Source: Candidatus Daviesbacteria bacterium (lineage in GTDB: Bacteria > Patescibacteria > Microgenomatia > Daviesbacterales > UBA10151). From it: DNA of 63,698 nucleotides. The translations under genes and the position numbers were made by a program. Shown here in pieces: positions 1 to 7,679 of the stretch (position 1 is its first letter; every line of letters starts with the position of its first letter). The stretch spans positions 1 to 63,698 of the forward strand of contig JAUSHE010000024.1 in NCBI GenBank assembly GCA_030648435.1, in the 5' to 3' direction. The notes under the pieces are model-generated. The model saw only the letters and a program-made list of their open reading frames with translations, did not search any database and was not told the DNA's origin.

Positions 1-844
1 AAATAACTATATTAGCCTCATTTTTGGCAAAAATCGCCGCCAGTTTGATTGCTTTCAAGAATTCCTCTTTTTCTACCATAGCTCTGGCAACAATTTTTTG
101 GGGGATAATCTTACCCCAAGCCGGGAACTGGCCTTCAATCAGTCTCGACGAAACCTGGGTGGTACCTAAAGTAAACACAATCTGATTCTGGTTCTCGCTG
201 GTGGCAATTCCTACTTCTTCCAAATCTTGTTCTGCTATCAACCTCAACACCTCTTCAAAGGTCTTTCTCGGTATCAGGCTCTTAAATTGGACACTAGCTT
301 TGGGTAATTCCAGCCGGCGGTGAGCAAGTCTAAAACCATCGGTTGCCACAAAATCCAGTTTATCACCGGAGATATCTGTTAAGATACCAGTTAAAACCGG
401 CCTGCCTTCGTCGACAGCTGAGGCAAACAGAATCTGGGCAGAAGTTAAAAATGCTTCTTTAGGCAGACTAATGCCGGAGGAAGAAGATAGGGGAATAGCC
501 GGGAATTCTGCCGCGGCAATACCATTAATTGTTGCTTTAAATTTGCCTGATTCTACCGTTAAAATTTCTTCTTTCAGCTCCAAGCCGATTTTGTTTGGCC
601 CCAAGCCGGAGATAAGTTCAACCAAAGTTTTGGCAGGAACCGTAATTTCTCCCGGAACTTCTACTTCTACATTCAAATACTCAATAACGCCTATTTCCAG
701 GTTAGTGGCGGCGATCTTAAGTTTCGACCCTTCGGCCGAGAGTAAAATATTATCCAGTACAGGGAGAGTTGATCTGATCCCGACTGATCTGGCAACTGAT
801 TGCAATAAAGGCAGCAAATCTTGTTGTAAACAAAAAAATTTCAT
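1..844 (-). CDS. dnaN: DNA polymerase III beta subunit (sliding clamp), C-terminus off the window
   Basis: The minus-strand frame opens with MKFFCLQQDLLPLLQSVARS and reads on to position 1 without a stop, giving about 281 residues of a family usually near 370 aa; the missing part is the end of the third clamp domain. Beta-clamp hallmarks are present: an N-terminal segment with TLPVLDNILL, and the central FVATDGFRLAHR segment. The protein forms the ring that tethers the replicative polymerase to DNA. It follows the endonuclease gene by 10 bp and lies on the dnaA strand, so it is probably co-transcribed. An AAGGAG string lies upstream, inside the end of the previous gene. Confidence 0.96.
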   Translation of the reverse strand, partial: MKFFCLQQDLLPLLQSVARSVGIRSTLPVLDNILLSAEGSKLKIAATNLEIGVIEYLNVEVEVPGEITVPAKTLVELISGLGPNKIGLELKEEILTVESGKFKATINGIAAAEFPAIPLSSSSGISLPKEAFLTSAQILFASAVDEGRPVLTGILTDISGDKLDFVATDGFRLAHRRLELPKASVQFKSLIPRKTFEEVLRLIAEQDLEEVGIATSENQNQIVFTLGTTQVSSRLIEGQFPAWGKIIPQKIVARAMVEKEEFLKAIKLAAIFAKNEANIVI

Positions 845-854
845 AAGACGAAAA

Positions 855-1310
855 TTATTCTCCTTTCTTACTAGACACAAACCGCTGAATTTCTTCCTCA
901 GTAACTTTAATTAAACGGAAATTAACCCGTCCGGCGGTAATTAGGTTTTTAATGTGTTTTTCCTCATCTGTCAAGAGGTGACTCACGCCGGACTTCACTT
1001 CTATAAAATCAATACGCATGTTATTTTTGATACCGATGAAATCAATTGGCCAGCCAAGGGGAATAATCCGGTCGTAATCATAACGCAGTTCGGCATAAAT
1101 CAAAAGCTCTGCCATTTTTCCTTTTTGAGGGTTAATTGAGCCCTGGATAGTTTGCAATACTCGCGCAGGTAAATCCTGAACTCCTTTGTATAAATCTATT
1201 AAATCTGTTGGAATATCTGTTGGTTTTCTGCCATGTAACCTACCGATTAAATAAGCTACCAGTAAAAGTAAAATAAATACTCCAGTAAACGTCCAGTTGA
1301 AGTTGTCCAC
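855..1310 (-). CDS. Membrane-anchored Holliday-junction-resolvase-related endonuclease
   Basis: 151 aa with a GTG start. Residues 8-24 form one hydrophobic segment (FTGVFILLLLVAYLIGR), so the protein is probably tethered to the membrane. The remainder resembles the family named Holliday junction resolvase-related protein (Endonuc_Holl): a GKMAELL helix followed by WPIDFIGI and the DFIEVKSG core, matching a D...ExK nuclease centre. I infer a nuclease acting on DNA near the membrane; the true substrate is unknown. It sits between dnaN and the putative origin. A -10 element TATAAT (1322-1327 on the minus strand) lies 11 nt from the GTG. Confidence 0.75.
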   Translation of the reverse strand: MDNFNWTFTGVFILLLLVAYLIGRLHGRKPTDIPTDLIDLYKGVQDLPARVLQTIQGSINPQKGKMAELLIYAELRYDYDRIIPLGWPIDFIGIKNNMRIDFIEVKSGVSHLLTDEEKHIKNLITAGRVNFRLIKVTEEEIQRFVSSKKGE

Positions 1311-1521
1311 AAGTATGTTCGATTATACTATATTAGTTAATAAACAGTAGTAGTATTAGTATACTCTGTGGATATGTGGGGAAGTAAGTTTACCGATCTT
1401 GAGTTTCGCTAAATATTTGTGTTGACAGGAGGTTTATTCTTGGTGGATAAGTTGTGGATAATTAAACTTTTTTGTGAATAACAATACTTTGTCATCCTGA
1501 GGAGTCCTCGGCGAAGGATCT
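1311..1521. other. oriC: Putative replication origin (oriC) with a DnaA-box cluster
   Basis: This 211-bp AT-rich gap between dnaA and the dnaN side has a perfect DnaA box TGTGGATAA (1453-1461, complement of TTATCCACA). It also has near matches at 1303-1311 (TTGTCCACA), 1367-1375 (TGTGGATAT), 1442-1450 (GGTGGATAA) and 1473-1481 (TGTGAATAA). The stretch 1321-1365 is almost pure A/T around TATACTATATTAG and could be the unwinding element. A dnaA-dnaN intergenic origin is common in bacteria, so context and boxes agree. A second pair of boxes lies upstream of dnaA, so the origin could be bipartite. Not tested by GC skew. Confidence 0.7.
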
Positions 1522-1522
1522 C
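1491..1522. repeat. CCTGAG...CGAAGG dispersed repeat, copy 1
   Basis: The stretch begins GTCATCCTGAGG and ends GGCGAAGGATCTC, reaching the dnaA stop codon. The same CATCCTGAG / GAAGGATC ends occur in grpE (61564-61593), and a CCCTGAG / CGAAGGG variant occurs in tatD (32572-32591). The outer bases pair (GATCC/GGATC). It sits between the dnaA 3' end and the DnaA boxes. Confidence 0.6.
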
Positions 1523-2844
1523 TAGAAAGCTGTCAGCTTTTGTTTTATCTCAATTAACATCCGCTGTACTTCCCGGTCCTGGTTAATAAGTTTTTTAATC
1601 TTGTCCCTTCCGTGCATTACTGTGGTGTGGTCCCTTTTGCCCAAAATAAACCCAATTCTCTCCACGGTTAAATTCAGATGTTCACTTAGAATAAACATGG
1701 CAATATGTCTTGGTAAGACTAACTCTTTTTGCCTTTTCGCTCCGATCAACTCTTTTTGATTTAAATTGAAGTATCCGCAGATAGTTGCTAAAACTTGTTC
1801 CGGTCCGACTTTAAAACCATTTTTGGGAGTAGTTTGTAAGTATTGACTGATGTTTTCGGTAGTTGGGGGTAAGTTTTGGGTTTGGAGGAGTTGTAGTATC
1901 CGGACAAGTTGTCCCTCCAGCTCTCTAATATTGGTTTCAAAAGAAGCTGCCAGCATCTTCAATGTTTCTTCCGTCAGGACTACTTTTTGCTCCAGGCATT
2001 TTGACCGCAGGATAGCGACCCTGGTATCAAAGTCAGGCGGTTGGATGTCAATCATTAGCCCACCCGCAAACCGGGACTTGAGTCTGTCTTCCAGTTTGGC
2101 TATTTCGTGGGGAGACCTGTCAGATGTAAGAACTATCTGGCAGTTTTTACTCATCAATTCATTAAATGTGTGGAAAAATTCTTCCTGTGTTCCCTCTCTG
2201 CCTGAAAAAAATTGAATATCGTCTATAAGTAGAATATCCGGCGAGCGGTATTTGGTTCTAAGTTGAGTCATTTTATGGTTTTGGATTGCTTCAACATAAT
2301 CATTCATAAATTTTTCTGAAGGAGAATAAATGATTTTTGCGTGTGGCTTTTTATTAAGAAGGGCATTGCCGATTCCCAGCATTAGATGGGTTTTTCCCAC
2401 CCCGGTGCCGCCGTAGATGAATAAAGGGTTATACGAAGTACCTGGGTTTTGAATTATTGCCTGGGCCGCAGCATAAGCCACATTATTTGATGGTCCGACC
2501 ACGAAGTTTTCCAAAGTATATTTAGGATTAAGGATGGTGGTGACTGTTTGGATTGGTTGGAAGAAATCCTCTTCCTCCGGTTCTCCGTTTGGCGCTTCGG
2601 TTTCTTTAACAATAAATTCTATCTGGATTTTCTTGCCGGTCAGTTTTTCAAAGTTATTCTCAATTAATAACAAGTATTTTTGGTTTAACGTTTCTTTGAT
2701 AAAAGCATGAGGGGTGGAAAGAATCGCTTTTCCGTCAGCAAAGCTTTTTAAAGATGTTTTTAAAAACCAGGCTTTGTAGTTAGCTGGGCCAACTTGGGGT
2801 TTTATAATTTCTAAAAATTTATGCCAAAGACGTAAATTGTCCAT
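1522..2844 (-). CDS. dnaA: Chromosomal replication initiator protein DnaA
   Basis: 440 aa, close to the usual length. Domain I is at about residues 1-80 (LWHKFLEIIKPQVGPANYKAWF), followed by a short acidic linker near 85-95. The AAA+ domain has Walker A GGTGVGKTHLM at about 145-155 and Walker B ILLIDDIQF, and the C-terminal helix-turn-helix carries the DnaA signature RDHTTVMHGRDKI. It binds DnaA boxes and opens the origin. Two boxes sit directly at its own start codon (2844-2862), which suggests autoregulation. Confidence 0.98.
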   Translation of the reverse strand: MDNLRLWHKFLEIIKPQVGPANYKAWFLKTSLKSFADGKAILSTPHAFIKETLNQKYLLLIENNFEKLTGKKIQIEFIVKETEAPNGEPEEEDFFQPIQTVTTILNPKYTLENFVVGPSNNVAYAAAQAIIQNPGTSYNPLFIYGGTGVGKTHLMLGIGNALLNKKPHAKIIYSPSEKFMNDYVEAIQNHKMTQLRTKYRSPDILLIDDIQFFSGREGTQEEFFHTFNELMSKNCQIVLTSDRSPHEIAKLEDRLKSRFAGGLMIDIQPPDFDTRVAILRSKCLEQKVVLTEETLKMLAASFETNIRELEGQLVRILQLLQTQNLPPTTENISQYLQTTPKNGFKVGPEQVLATICGYFNLNQKELIGAKRQKELVLPRHIAMFILSEHLNLTVERIGFILGKRDHTTVMHGRDKIKKLINQDREVQRMLIEIKQKLTAF

Positions 2845-2862
2845 GTGAATAAGTTATCCACA
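2844..2862. promoter_or_regulatory. Two DnaA boxes at the dnaA start
   Basis: TGTGAATAA (2844-2852, fits the relaxed TTATNCACA complement) and a perfect TTATCCACA (2854-2862) lie in opposite orientation, touching the dnaA ATG and upstream of the divergent rpmH promoter. They could serve in dnaA autoregulation, as an origin sub-site, or both. Confidence 0.75.
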
Positions 2863-2904
2863 ATTTAATCTATCGGGTTGAGTACTTACAATATAGAGAA
2901 ACTA

Positions 2905-2932
2905 TTAAGAACTAGATCAGTTATGGTATACT
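2905..2932 (+). promoter_or_regulatory. rpmH operon promoter, predicted leaderless
   Basis: A TTAAGA -35-like hexamer (2905-2910), a 16-bp spacer, then an extended -10: TGG followed by TATACT (2927-2932). Only seven bases separate the -10 from the rpmH ATG at 2940, so transcription would start on or next to the A of the start codon. Confidence 0.7.
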
Positions 2933-2939
2933 CTTCGAT

Positions 2940-3077
2940 ATGCCGAAGCGGACATATCAACCCAAAAAATTAAAAAGAGTTAGAAAACACGGATTTCGGG
3001 CCAGGACTGCAACTGCCGGTGGAAGAAAAGTGTTAAAAAGAAGAAGAGCGCAAGGAAGGGTTAGACTGACAGTCTAA
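2940..3077 (+). CDS. rpmH: Ribosomal protein bL34
   Basis: A 45-aa basic protein starting MPKRTYQPKKLKRVRKHGFR, with the L34 signature continuing to GGRKVLKRRRAQGR. It is a structural protein of the large ribosomal subunit. Its TAA overlaps the rnpA start as TAATG, so translation of the two is probably coupled. It lies divergent from dnaA, the ancestral order near oriC. Confidence 0.96.
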   Translation: MPKRTYQPKKLKRVRKHGFRARTATAGGRKVLKRRRAQGRVRLTV

Positions 3078-3415
3078 TGCTTCCAAAACACCAGCGCTTG
3101 AATTTAAAAAAAGATTTCAAATGGGTAGCAGCTGGAAAAAAACTGGAATCAAGATATTTAAAACTATTTGTCAAACCCGGAGACAATGAAATGCCCCGTG
3201 TGGGGATTGCTGTTTCATCGCAAACTTTTAAGAAGGCAACAGAACGTAATCGTGCCCGAAGGCTTACTTCTTCAGCTTTTGAAACTCTTTATGCAAAATT
3301 GCCAAATAATATTAATATAGTGGCTCTTCCCAAAGCAGGGGTAACTGGTGTAAAATCAGGTCTGGTGCTTTTGGATTTGGAGACAGTTTTAAAAAATGCA
3401 AAGATTATTAATTAG
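3077..3415 (+). CDS. rnpA: Ribonuclease P protein component
   Basis: 112 aa, normal length. The RNP motif is visible as KKATERNRARRL near residues 52-63, after the typical N-terminal LPKHQRLNLKKDF. It binds the catalytic RNA of RNase P for tRNA 5' processing; the RNA gene is not in this window. It overlaps rpmH by 1 nt and yidD by 20 nt. Confidence 0.95.
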   Translation: MLPKHQRLNLKKDFKWVAAGKKLESRYLKLFVKPGDNEMPRVGIAVSSQTFKKATERNRARRLTSSAFETLYAKLPNNINIVALPKAGVTGVKSGLVLLDLETVLKNAKIIN

Positions 3416-3596
3416 TTTAATAAATTTTTATCAGACTTTTCTGTCTTTTGACAAAGGAGTCTTGGCTGTTTTTGCACCGGGTGGCGCCTGCAAACAGGAA
3501 ATCAGTTGTTCGGAGTATGCTAAACGCGTGATCGGAGAATTCGGGGTGTTCAGGGGAAGCAGGCTTGGCCTAAAAAGAATCTGGAGCTGCAGATGA
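3396..3596 (+). CDS. yidD: Membrane protein insertion efficiency factor YidD
   Basis: 66 aa with the family core LINFYQTFLS, then CSEYAKRVIGEFGVFRGSRLGLKRIWSC. The conserved cysteines are kept (ACKQEISCSEY and the final C). YidD assists insertion of inner-membrane proteins together with YidC, encoded next. It starts inside rnpA and overlaps yidC by 4 nt, so the three are translationally coupled. Confidence 0.93.
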   Translation: MQRLLISLINFYQTFLSFDKGVLAVFAPGGACKQEISCSEYAKRVIGEFGVFRGSRLGLKRIWSCR

Positions 3597-4441
3597 GTGG
3601 AATAATTGCTATTTTTGATACTTTATTTTTCGGCCCCGTTGTTAATTTGTTGGTGCTGATTTTCTCCGGACTGCAGGCAATTCATATACCGGGAGCTTTA
3701 GGTTTTTCCATTGTGATTTTGACTGTTGCAATAAGAATACTGGTTTGGCCTTTTATGGCTGCACAGATTAAAGCCACCAAAAAAATGGCAGAGTTAAAGC
3801 CTCATCTTGATGAATTAAAGGTCAAGCACAAGGGGGATAAGCAGGCTATGGCGCAAGCGCAAATGGCGCTTTACAAAGAACATGGCGTTAATCCGGCGGG
3901 CGGTTGTTTGCCGGCTGTAATTCAGATTCCGGTTTTTATTGCCCTTTATCAGTCAATCATTAATATTTTACCCGGAGCAGGTGGACACATTGATAAAATA
4001 AACTCACTCCTGTACTTCCCACAATTGAAACTAGCCGCTAATTTAGATCCCAATTTTTTCGGCCTTAATTTAGGTATTAAGCCATCGGATTTTGGTAAGT
4101 ATGGAGTTTTACTATTACTGATTCCCCTGGTAACTGCGCTGTTAACTTTTGTTCAGTCAAAAATGGCTTTGCCGAAACCGGTCAAAAAATACCCGTCCGA
4201 TTCCCCTAAAGAAACTAAAGAAAAAGCGGGCATGGAAGAAAGTATGGGGCAGGTACAGTCCCAAATGGTATATATGATGCCGGTAATGATTGGTTATTTT
4301 GCTTTCTCTTTTCCGGTAGGGCTCGCAATTTATTGGAATACATATACAATATTGGGGATTTTGCAGCAGCATAGAGTAGCCGGCTGGGGCGGAATGGCTG
4401 ATTTAATAAATAAAATTAAAAATGGAAAATCAACTAAGTGA
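3593..4441 (+). CDS. yidC: Membrane protein insertase YidC (Oxa1 family)
   Basis: 282 aa, the short form without the large periplasmic domain of proteobacterial YidC. Hydrophobic segments occur near residues 15-50, 105-125, 165-185 and 230-255. The cytoplasmic hairpin after ILVWPFMAAQIKATKKM, and NPAGGCLPAVIQIPVFIALYQSI, are diagnostic. It inserts and folds membrane proteins. A charged loop rich in K and E lies around residues 200-222. It overlaps khpB by 20 nt. Confidence 0.95.
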   Translation: MSGIIAIFDTLFFGPVVNLLVLIFSGLQAIHIPGALGFSIVILTVAIRILVWPFMAAQIKATKKMAELKPHLDELKVKHKGDKQAMAQAQMALYKEHGVNPAGGCLPAVIQIPVFIALYQSIINILPGAGGHIDKINSLLYFPQLKLAANLDPNFFGLNLGIKPSDFGKYGVLLLLIPLVTALLTFVQSKMALPKPVKKYPSDSPKETKEKAGMEESMGQVQSQMVYMMPVMIGYFAFSFPVGLAIYWNTYTILGILQQHRVAGWGGMADLINKIKNGKSTK

Positions 4442-4895
4442 AATATTAGACAATTTATTAGGCATGCTACTTCTTGAGGGAAGTTATGAGATTGAAGAAC
4501 AAGATGAGAGTTTTACAGTCTCGATTGAAACCAAAGATGCAGGAAGATTAATTGGATCCAGAGGTGAATCTCTGGACGGTTTGCAACTTTTAGTTAATCA
4601 AATGGTGTTTAGAAAAATGGAAACAGCCGAAGGTCAAAAGAGAATCGTCATTGATGTTGAGGGGTGGAGAAAACAAAAAGAGGAAGAGTTGGCAAGCAGT
4701 GCCAAAAGCTGGGGCGCACAAGTGCTGGAGAGTAAAAGCGAATTAGAGCTTGAACCGATGTCTCCATGGCAGAGAAGAATTGTTCATATGGTAATTTCCG
4801 AGATGCCGGGGCTCTCGAGTGAAAGTGCAGGAGAAGGTAGGGACAGGCATATTGTCATTAAGATTAAAACAGATGCCGAAGTTAAGAAAGATTGA
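4422..4895 (+). CDS. khpB: KH-R3H RNA-binding protein KhpB (Jag/EloR type)
   Basis: 157 aa. A KH domain carries the GxxG loop in DAGRLIGSRGESLDGLQLL (about residues 38-56). A C-terminal R3H domain follows with RRIVHMVISEMPGLSSES and the closing GRDRHIVI. No separate N-terminal Jag domain is seen. Jag proteins bind RNA and influence cell elongation in Gram-positives; the operon position after yidC is conserved widely. It overlaps both neighbours. Confidence 0.9.
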   Translation: MENQLSEILDNLLGMLLLEGSYEIEEQDESFTVSIETKDAGRLIGSRGESLDGLQLLVNQMVFRKMETAEGQKRIVIDVEGWRKQKEEELASSAKSWGAQVLESKSELELEPMSPWQRRIVHMVISEMPGLSSESAGEGRDRHIVIKIKTDAEVKKD

Positions 4896-6018
4896 AGACA
4901 CTTTTCTTTTTTTAACCCTGCTTTTTTTACCAACCCAATTAGGCCGCCATTTCTGGCCTGATTTTTCTTATATTTATTCTCTAAAAATTGATTATTTATC
5001 ACCCACTATATATTTTTGGGACATGCTAGTAACAGGACTGCTTGCGGTGTGGCTTCTCCAAAAGCCTAAAATAAATAAACTGGCTTTAAATCTTCTTTTA
5101 TTTTTTTTGTTTACTCAGGTTGTATCGTTATTTGGAGCGGCTAATATTGGAGCGGGTTTGGTGCGTTTGGAGCAATATACGATTGCCGGATTGTTTGGAT
5201 TATATCTTGCGTCACTTCAGGATAAAAAAGCTATTTACCTGCCGCTATTGCTGGGGGTTATTGGAGAATCTTTGATTGCTGTTTTACAATTTTTGAAAGG
5301 TTCAACCCTTGGACTTTGGGTATTGGGTGAAAGAACCTTTGGCATTACGACTCCCGGGATTGCTAAGTTTGATTTTTTTGGGATGCAGTTTTTAAGGCCT
5401 TATGGCACTTTTCCTCATCCTAATGTTTTAGCAGGATATTTACTGATAGTAAGCGTTTTAGTAATCAGAAAGCCTTTTGTTTTAATGCTGACATCTTTGG
5501 CAATTTTGCTTACTATGTCGCGGACTGTGATTCTCTCCGGTTTTTTACTGCTTTTGTTTTTCAGGAAGAAGTGGCTAATTTTGTTAATTATTTTGGTTGC
5601 TCCTATTTTATTTGTCAGGTTTTTTAGTATTTTGAATTTTGATAATTTGGCGCTAGTACGGAGGGAGGAATTGATTAGTAGTGCATGGCAGATTTTTTTG
5701 AAAGAACCTTTTTTTGGTGTTGGATTGAATAATTTTATTCCGGCTTTAGCAGATAGTCTTATCAGCGGCCCCAGCCGTTTTTTGCAGCCGGTTCATAATA
5801 TTTTTCTTTTAGCGCTTTCAGAAACGGGATTGATAGGCCTCATCGGACTAATAAGTTTGATAATCTGGTCAATAATTAAAAGAGTAAACTTATTTCCTTG
5901 GCTGGTTATTATTTTTTTGGGAATGTTTGATCATTATTTTTTGGCCCTGCCCCAGGGCTACAGATTATTATTTTTGGTATGGGGTCTGTCTCTGTCCCGT
6001 GTTAAAATTATTCCGTGA
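4873..6018 (+). CDS. O-antigen ligase / polymerase-like membrane protein (Wzy/WaaL superfamily)
   Basis: From the ATG at 4873 the protein is 381 aa (MPKLRKIEDTFLFLTLLF); an upstream in-frame ATG at 4819 lies deep in khpB and is less likely. About ten hydrophobic segments span the length. The family-typical large loop is present, with RPYGTFPHPNVLAGYL and then GLNNFIPAL, PVHNIFLLALSETGLIGL. It probably polymerises or ligates a lipid-linked glycan outside the membrane. It is followed by a flippase, which supports a glycan-export unit. Confidence 0.75.
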   Translation: MPKLRKIEDTFLFLTLLFLPTQLGRHFWPDFSYIYSLKIDYLSPTIYFWDMLVTGLLAVWLLQKPKINKLALNLLLFFLFTQVVSLFGAANIGAGLVRLEQYTIAGLFGLYLASLQDKKAIYLPLLLGVIGESLIAVLQFLKGSTLGLWVLGERTFGITTPGIAKFDFFGMQFLRPYGTFPHPNVLAGYLLIVSVLVIRKPFVLMLTSLAILLTMSRTVILSGFLLLLFFRKKWLILLIILVAPILFVRFFSILNFDNLALVRREELISSAWQIFLKEPFFGVGLNNFIPALADSLISGPSRFLQPVHNIFLLALSETGLIGLIGLISLIIWSIIKRVNLFPWLVIIFLGMFDHYFLALPQGYRLLFLVWGLSLSRVKIIP

Positions 6019-7190
6019 GTCATTTCTCTAAAATTTTTAAACAAACGGGGTGGCAGATGGCGGGGAAGATTGTCACGTCTGTCTCTACTTTTATTATTCT
6101 CGGACTGGTGGCGAGAAATTATGGCACAAGCGGAACGGGAATTTTTACACTGGCACTAACCTACTTGGCCATATTTTATATGTTGGCGGATTTTGGCTTT
6201 AATGCTCATGTTTTAAAGAAGAGAGACATTGAGTGGAATAAATTACTGGGAGCAAGATTAATTTGGTCCGGGTTATTGGTAATTTTAGCAGTTGGACTAC
6301 TGCCATTTTTGCCGTTTACTACCCCTCTTTTTTCAAGCGCTGTATTATTTGGAGCTTTGGCAATTTTTGGATCTTCTGTTTTTACAACCTGCAATTTAAT
6401 ATTTCAAAAGAAATTGCGGTATGACCTGTCGGTGTTGGCATCAAGCATTGGCACATTAGTGAGTTTGGCAGTTTTTTATTTTCTGGTTTTACAAAAATTA
6501 CCAGTCTCTTTTTTATTACTTGCTCATTTCTTTGGTTGGCTGGTAATAGCTTTATCAGCACTGTTTTTACTTCGTAGACTTATCTTAAAAATAATTCCGA
6601 TATTCGATCTACGATATACGATTAACCTATTCAAGTCTTCCTGGCCCATTGCCGCCACACTTGCCTTAAATGTCATTTATTTCCGGGCTGATTCATTTAT
6701 GATTGCTTATTTCAAAAATGCTGCTGATGTTGGAGTTTACAATATTGCCTACTCTATTTTTCAAACTGCGTTGGTTCTGCCAACATTTATTATGAATGCT
6801 TATTATCCTTTGATGCTTAAATCTCTGGAAAAAATTAAACTTATTGGTTCGGGACTCCTGGGTTTATCCCTGGCAGGTACTATTTTTACAATTATTTTTT
6901 CCCCTATTATGATTCGAATTTTAACCGGAGGGGGATTTGAAGGTTCTGTCCAAAGCCTGCAGATTTTATCCCTAGGGTTTCCTGCCTATTTTTTATCGGC
7001 ACTACTGATGTGGGTTCTGATAACCAGGGGGCAGTACAAAAAAATGCTTATAATTTACACATCCGGGCTCGTTTTTAATTTTGTGCTTAATATAATTTAT
7101 ATACCGCAGTATTCCTATATTGCCGCATCCTGGACAACAGTTATTTCCGAGTACTTGATTTTAATCCTACAAATCCTTATCCTAAGATAA
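6015..7190 (+). CDS. Polysaccharide flippase (Wzx/MOP superfamily)
   Basis: 391 aa with a GTG start in a 4-nt overlap with the previous gene. It is hydrophobic throughout, with about 10-12 membrane spans; the N-terminus GWQMAGKIVTSVSTFIILGLVARNYG and the segment YFRADSFMIAYFKNAADVGVYNIAYSI are typical of oligosaccharide transporters. It probably flips the lipid-linked unit used by the ligase-like neighbour. A tandem 7-bp array (6594-6621) lies within it and encodes PIFDLRYTI. It is distinct from the murJ at 52864. Confidence 0.82.
   Translation: MSHFSKIFKQTGWQMAGKIVTSVSTFIILGLVARNYGTSGTGIFTLALTYLAIFYMLADFGFNAHVLKKRDIEWNKLLGARLIWSGLLVILAVGLLPFLPFTTPLFSSAVLFGALAIFGSSVFTTCNLIFQKKLRYDLSVLASSIGTLVSLAVFYFLVLQKLPVSFLLLAHFFGWLVIALSALFLLRRLILKIIPIFDLRYTINLFKSSWPIAATLALNVIYFRADSFMIAYFKNAADVGVYNIAYSIFQTALVLPTFIMNAYYPLMLKSLEKIKLIGSGLLGLSLAGTIFTIIFSPIMIRILTGGGFEGSVQSLQILSLGFPAYFLSALLMWVLITRGQYKKMLIIYTSGLVFNFVLNIIYIPQYSYIAASWTTVISEYLILILQILILR
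6594..6621. repeat. 7-bp tandem array inside the flippase gene
   Basis: Four consecutive 7-bp units ending in CGA (ATTCCGA, TATTCGA, then two more), read in frame as PIFDLRYTI. The unit resembles those flanking the S23-type gene near 18.2-18.8 kb. Confidence 0.7.
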
Positions 7191-7601
7191 GTGAAACTTA
7201 TTATTTATACAGACGGCGCTTCGCGCGGAAACCCCGGACATGCCAGTTATGGTTTTACTATTTCCGGCGAAAAAGGAAAATTACTTTATCAGGAAGGCAA
7301 ATATATAGGTATAGCCACAAATAATGTGGCTGAATATATGGCCGTTTTAGAGGCCCTGAAATATGTTAAAAAAAATCTTAACAGGGAGTCCTTACAGATA
7401 GAGCTTTTTGCAGATTCAAGACTTGTGGTCGAGCAATTGTCCGGCAGATTCAAAGTGAAAAGCCCGCATTTAAAACCCTTAATCGGGCAGATACAGATAT
7501 TAAAGATGCAACTTGGTGGTGCAATTTACAATCACGTGCCTAGAGAGAAAAATTCAGCGGCAGATAGATTAGCAAATTTAGCACTGGATTCCCACATTTA
7601 A
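7191..7601 (+). CDS. rnhA: Ribonuclease HI
   Basis: 136 aa with a GTG start directly after the flippase stop. All four catalytic acidic residues are visible: D in IYTDGASRGNPG (about residue 7), E in NNVAEYMAVLEAL (about 48), D in FADSRLVVEQLSG (about 75) and D in NSAADRLANLAL (about 126). It cleaves the RNA strand of RNA-DNA hybrids. It lacks an N-terminal hybrid-binding domain. The 78 bp after it hold only the promoter of the next gene. Confidence 0.93.
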   Translation: MKLIIYTDGASRGNPGHASYGFTISGEKGKLLYQEGKYIGIATNNVAEYMAVLEALKYVKKNLNRESLQIELFADSRLVVEQLSGRFKVKSPHLKPLIGQIQILKMQLGGAIYNHVPREKNSAADRLANLALDSHI

Positions 7602-7645
7602 TCCCCGAGGCTTAAAATGACATAGAAAGTTGTGTTTTATCTATA

Positions 7646-7673
7646 TTGATTTTGCGGGCAGTGGTGTTACGAT
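7646..7673 (+). promoter_or_regulatory. Promoter of the epimerase-DUF4012 gene, predicted leaderless
   Basis: TTGATT (7646-7651), a 16-bp spacer, then TGT plus TACGAT (7668-7673). Six bases separate it from the GTG at 7680. Confidence 0.65.
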
Positions 7674-7679
7674 TTACGC

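Noticed and set aside
1422..1450. TTGACA at 1422 as a plus-strand promoter into dnaA (antisense RNA)
   Set aside because: No acceptable -10 lies 16-18 bases downstream; the following bases are DnaA-box-like.
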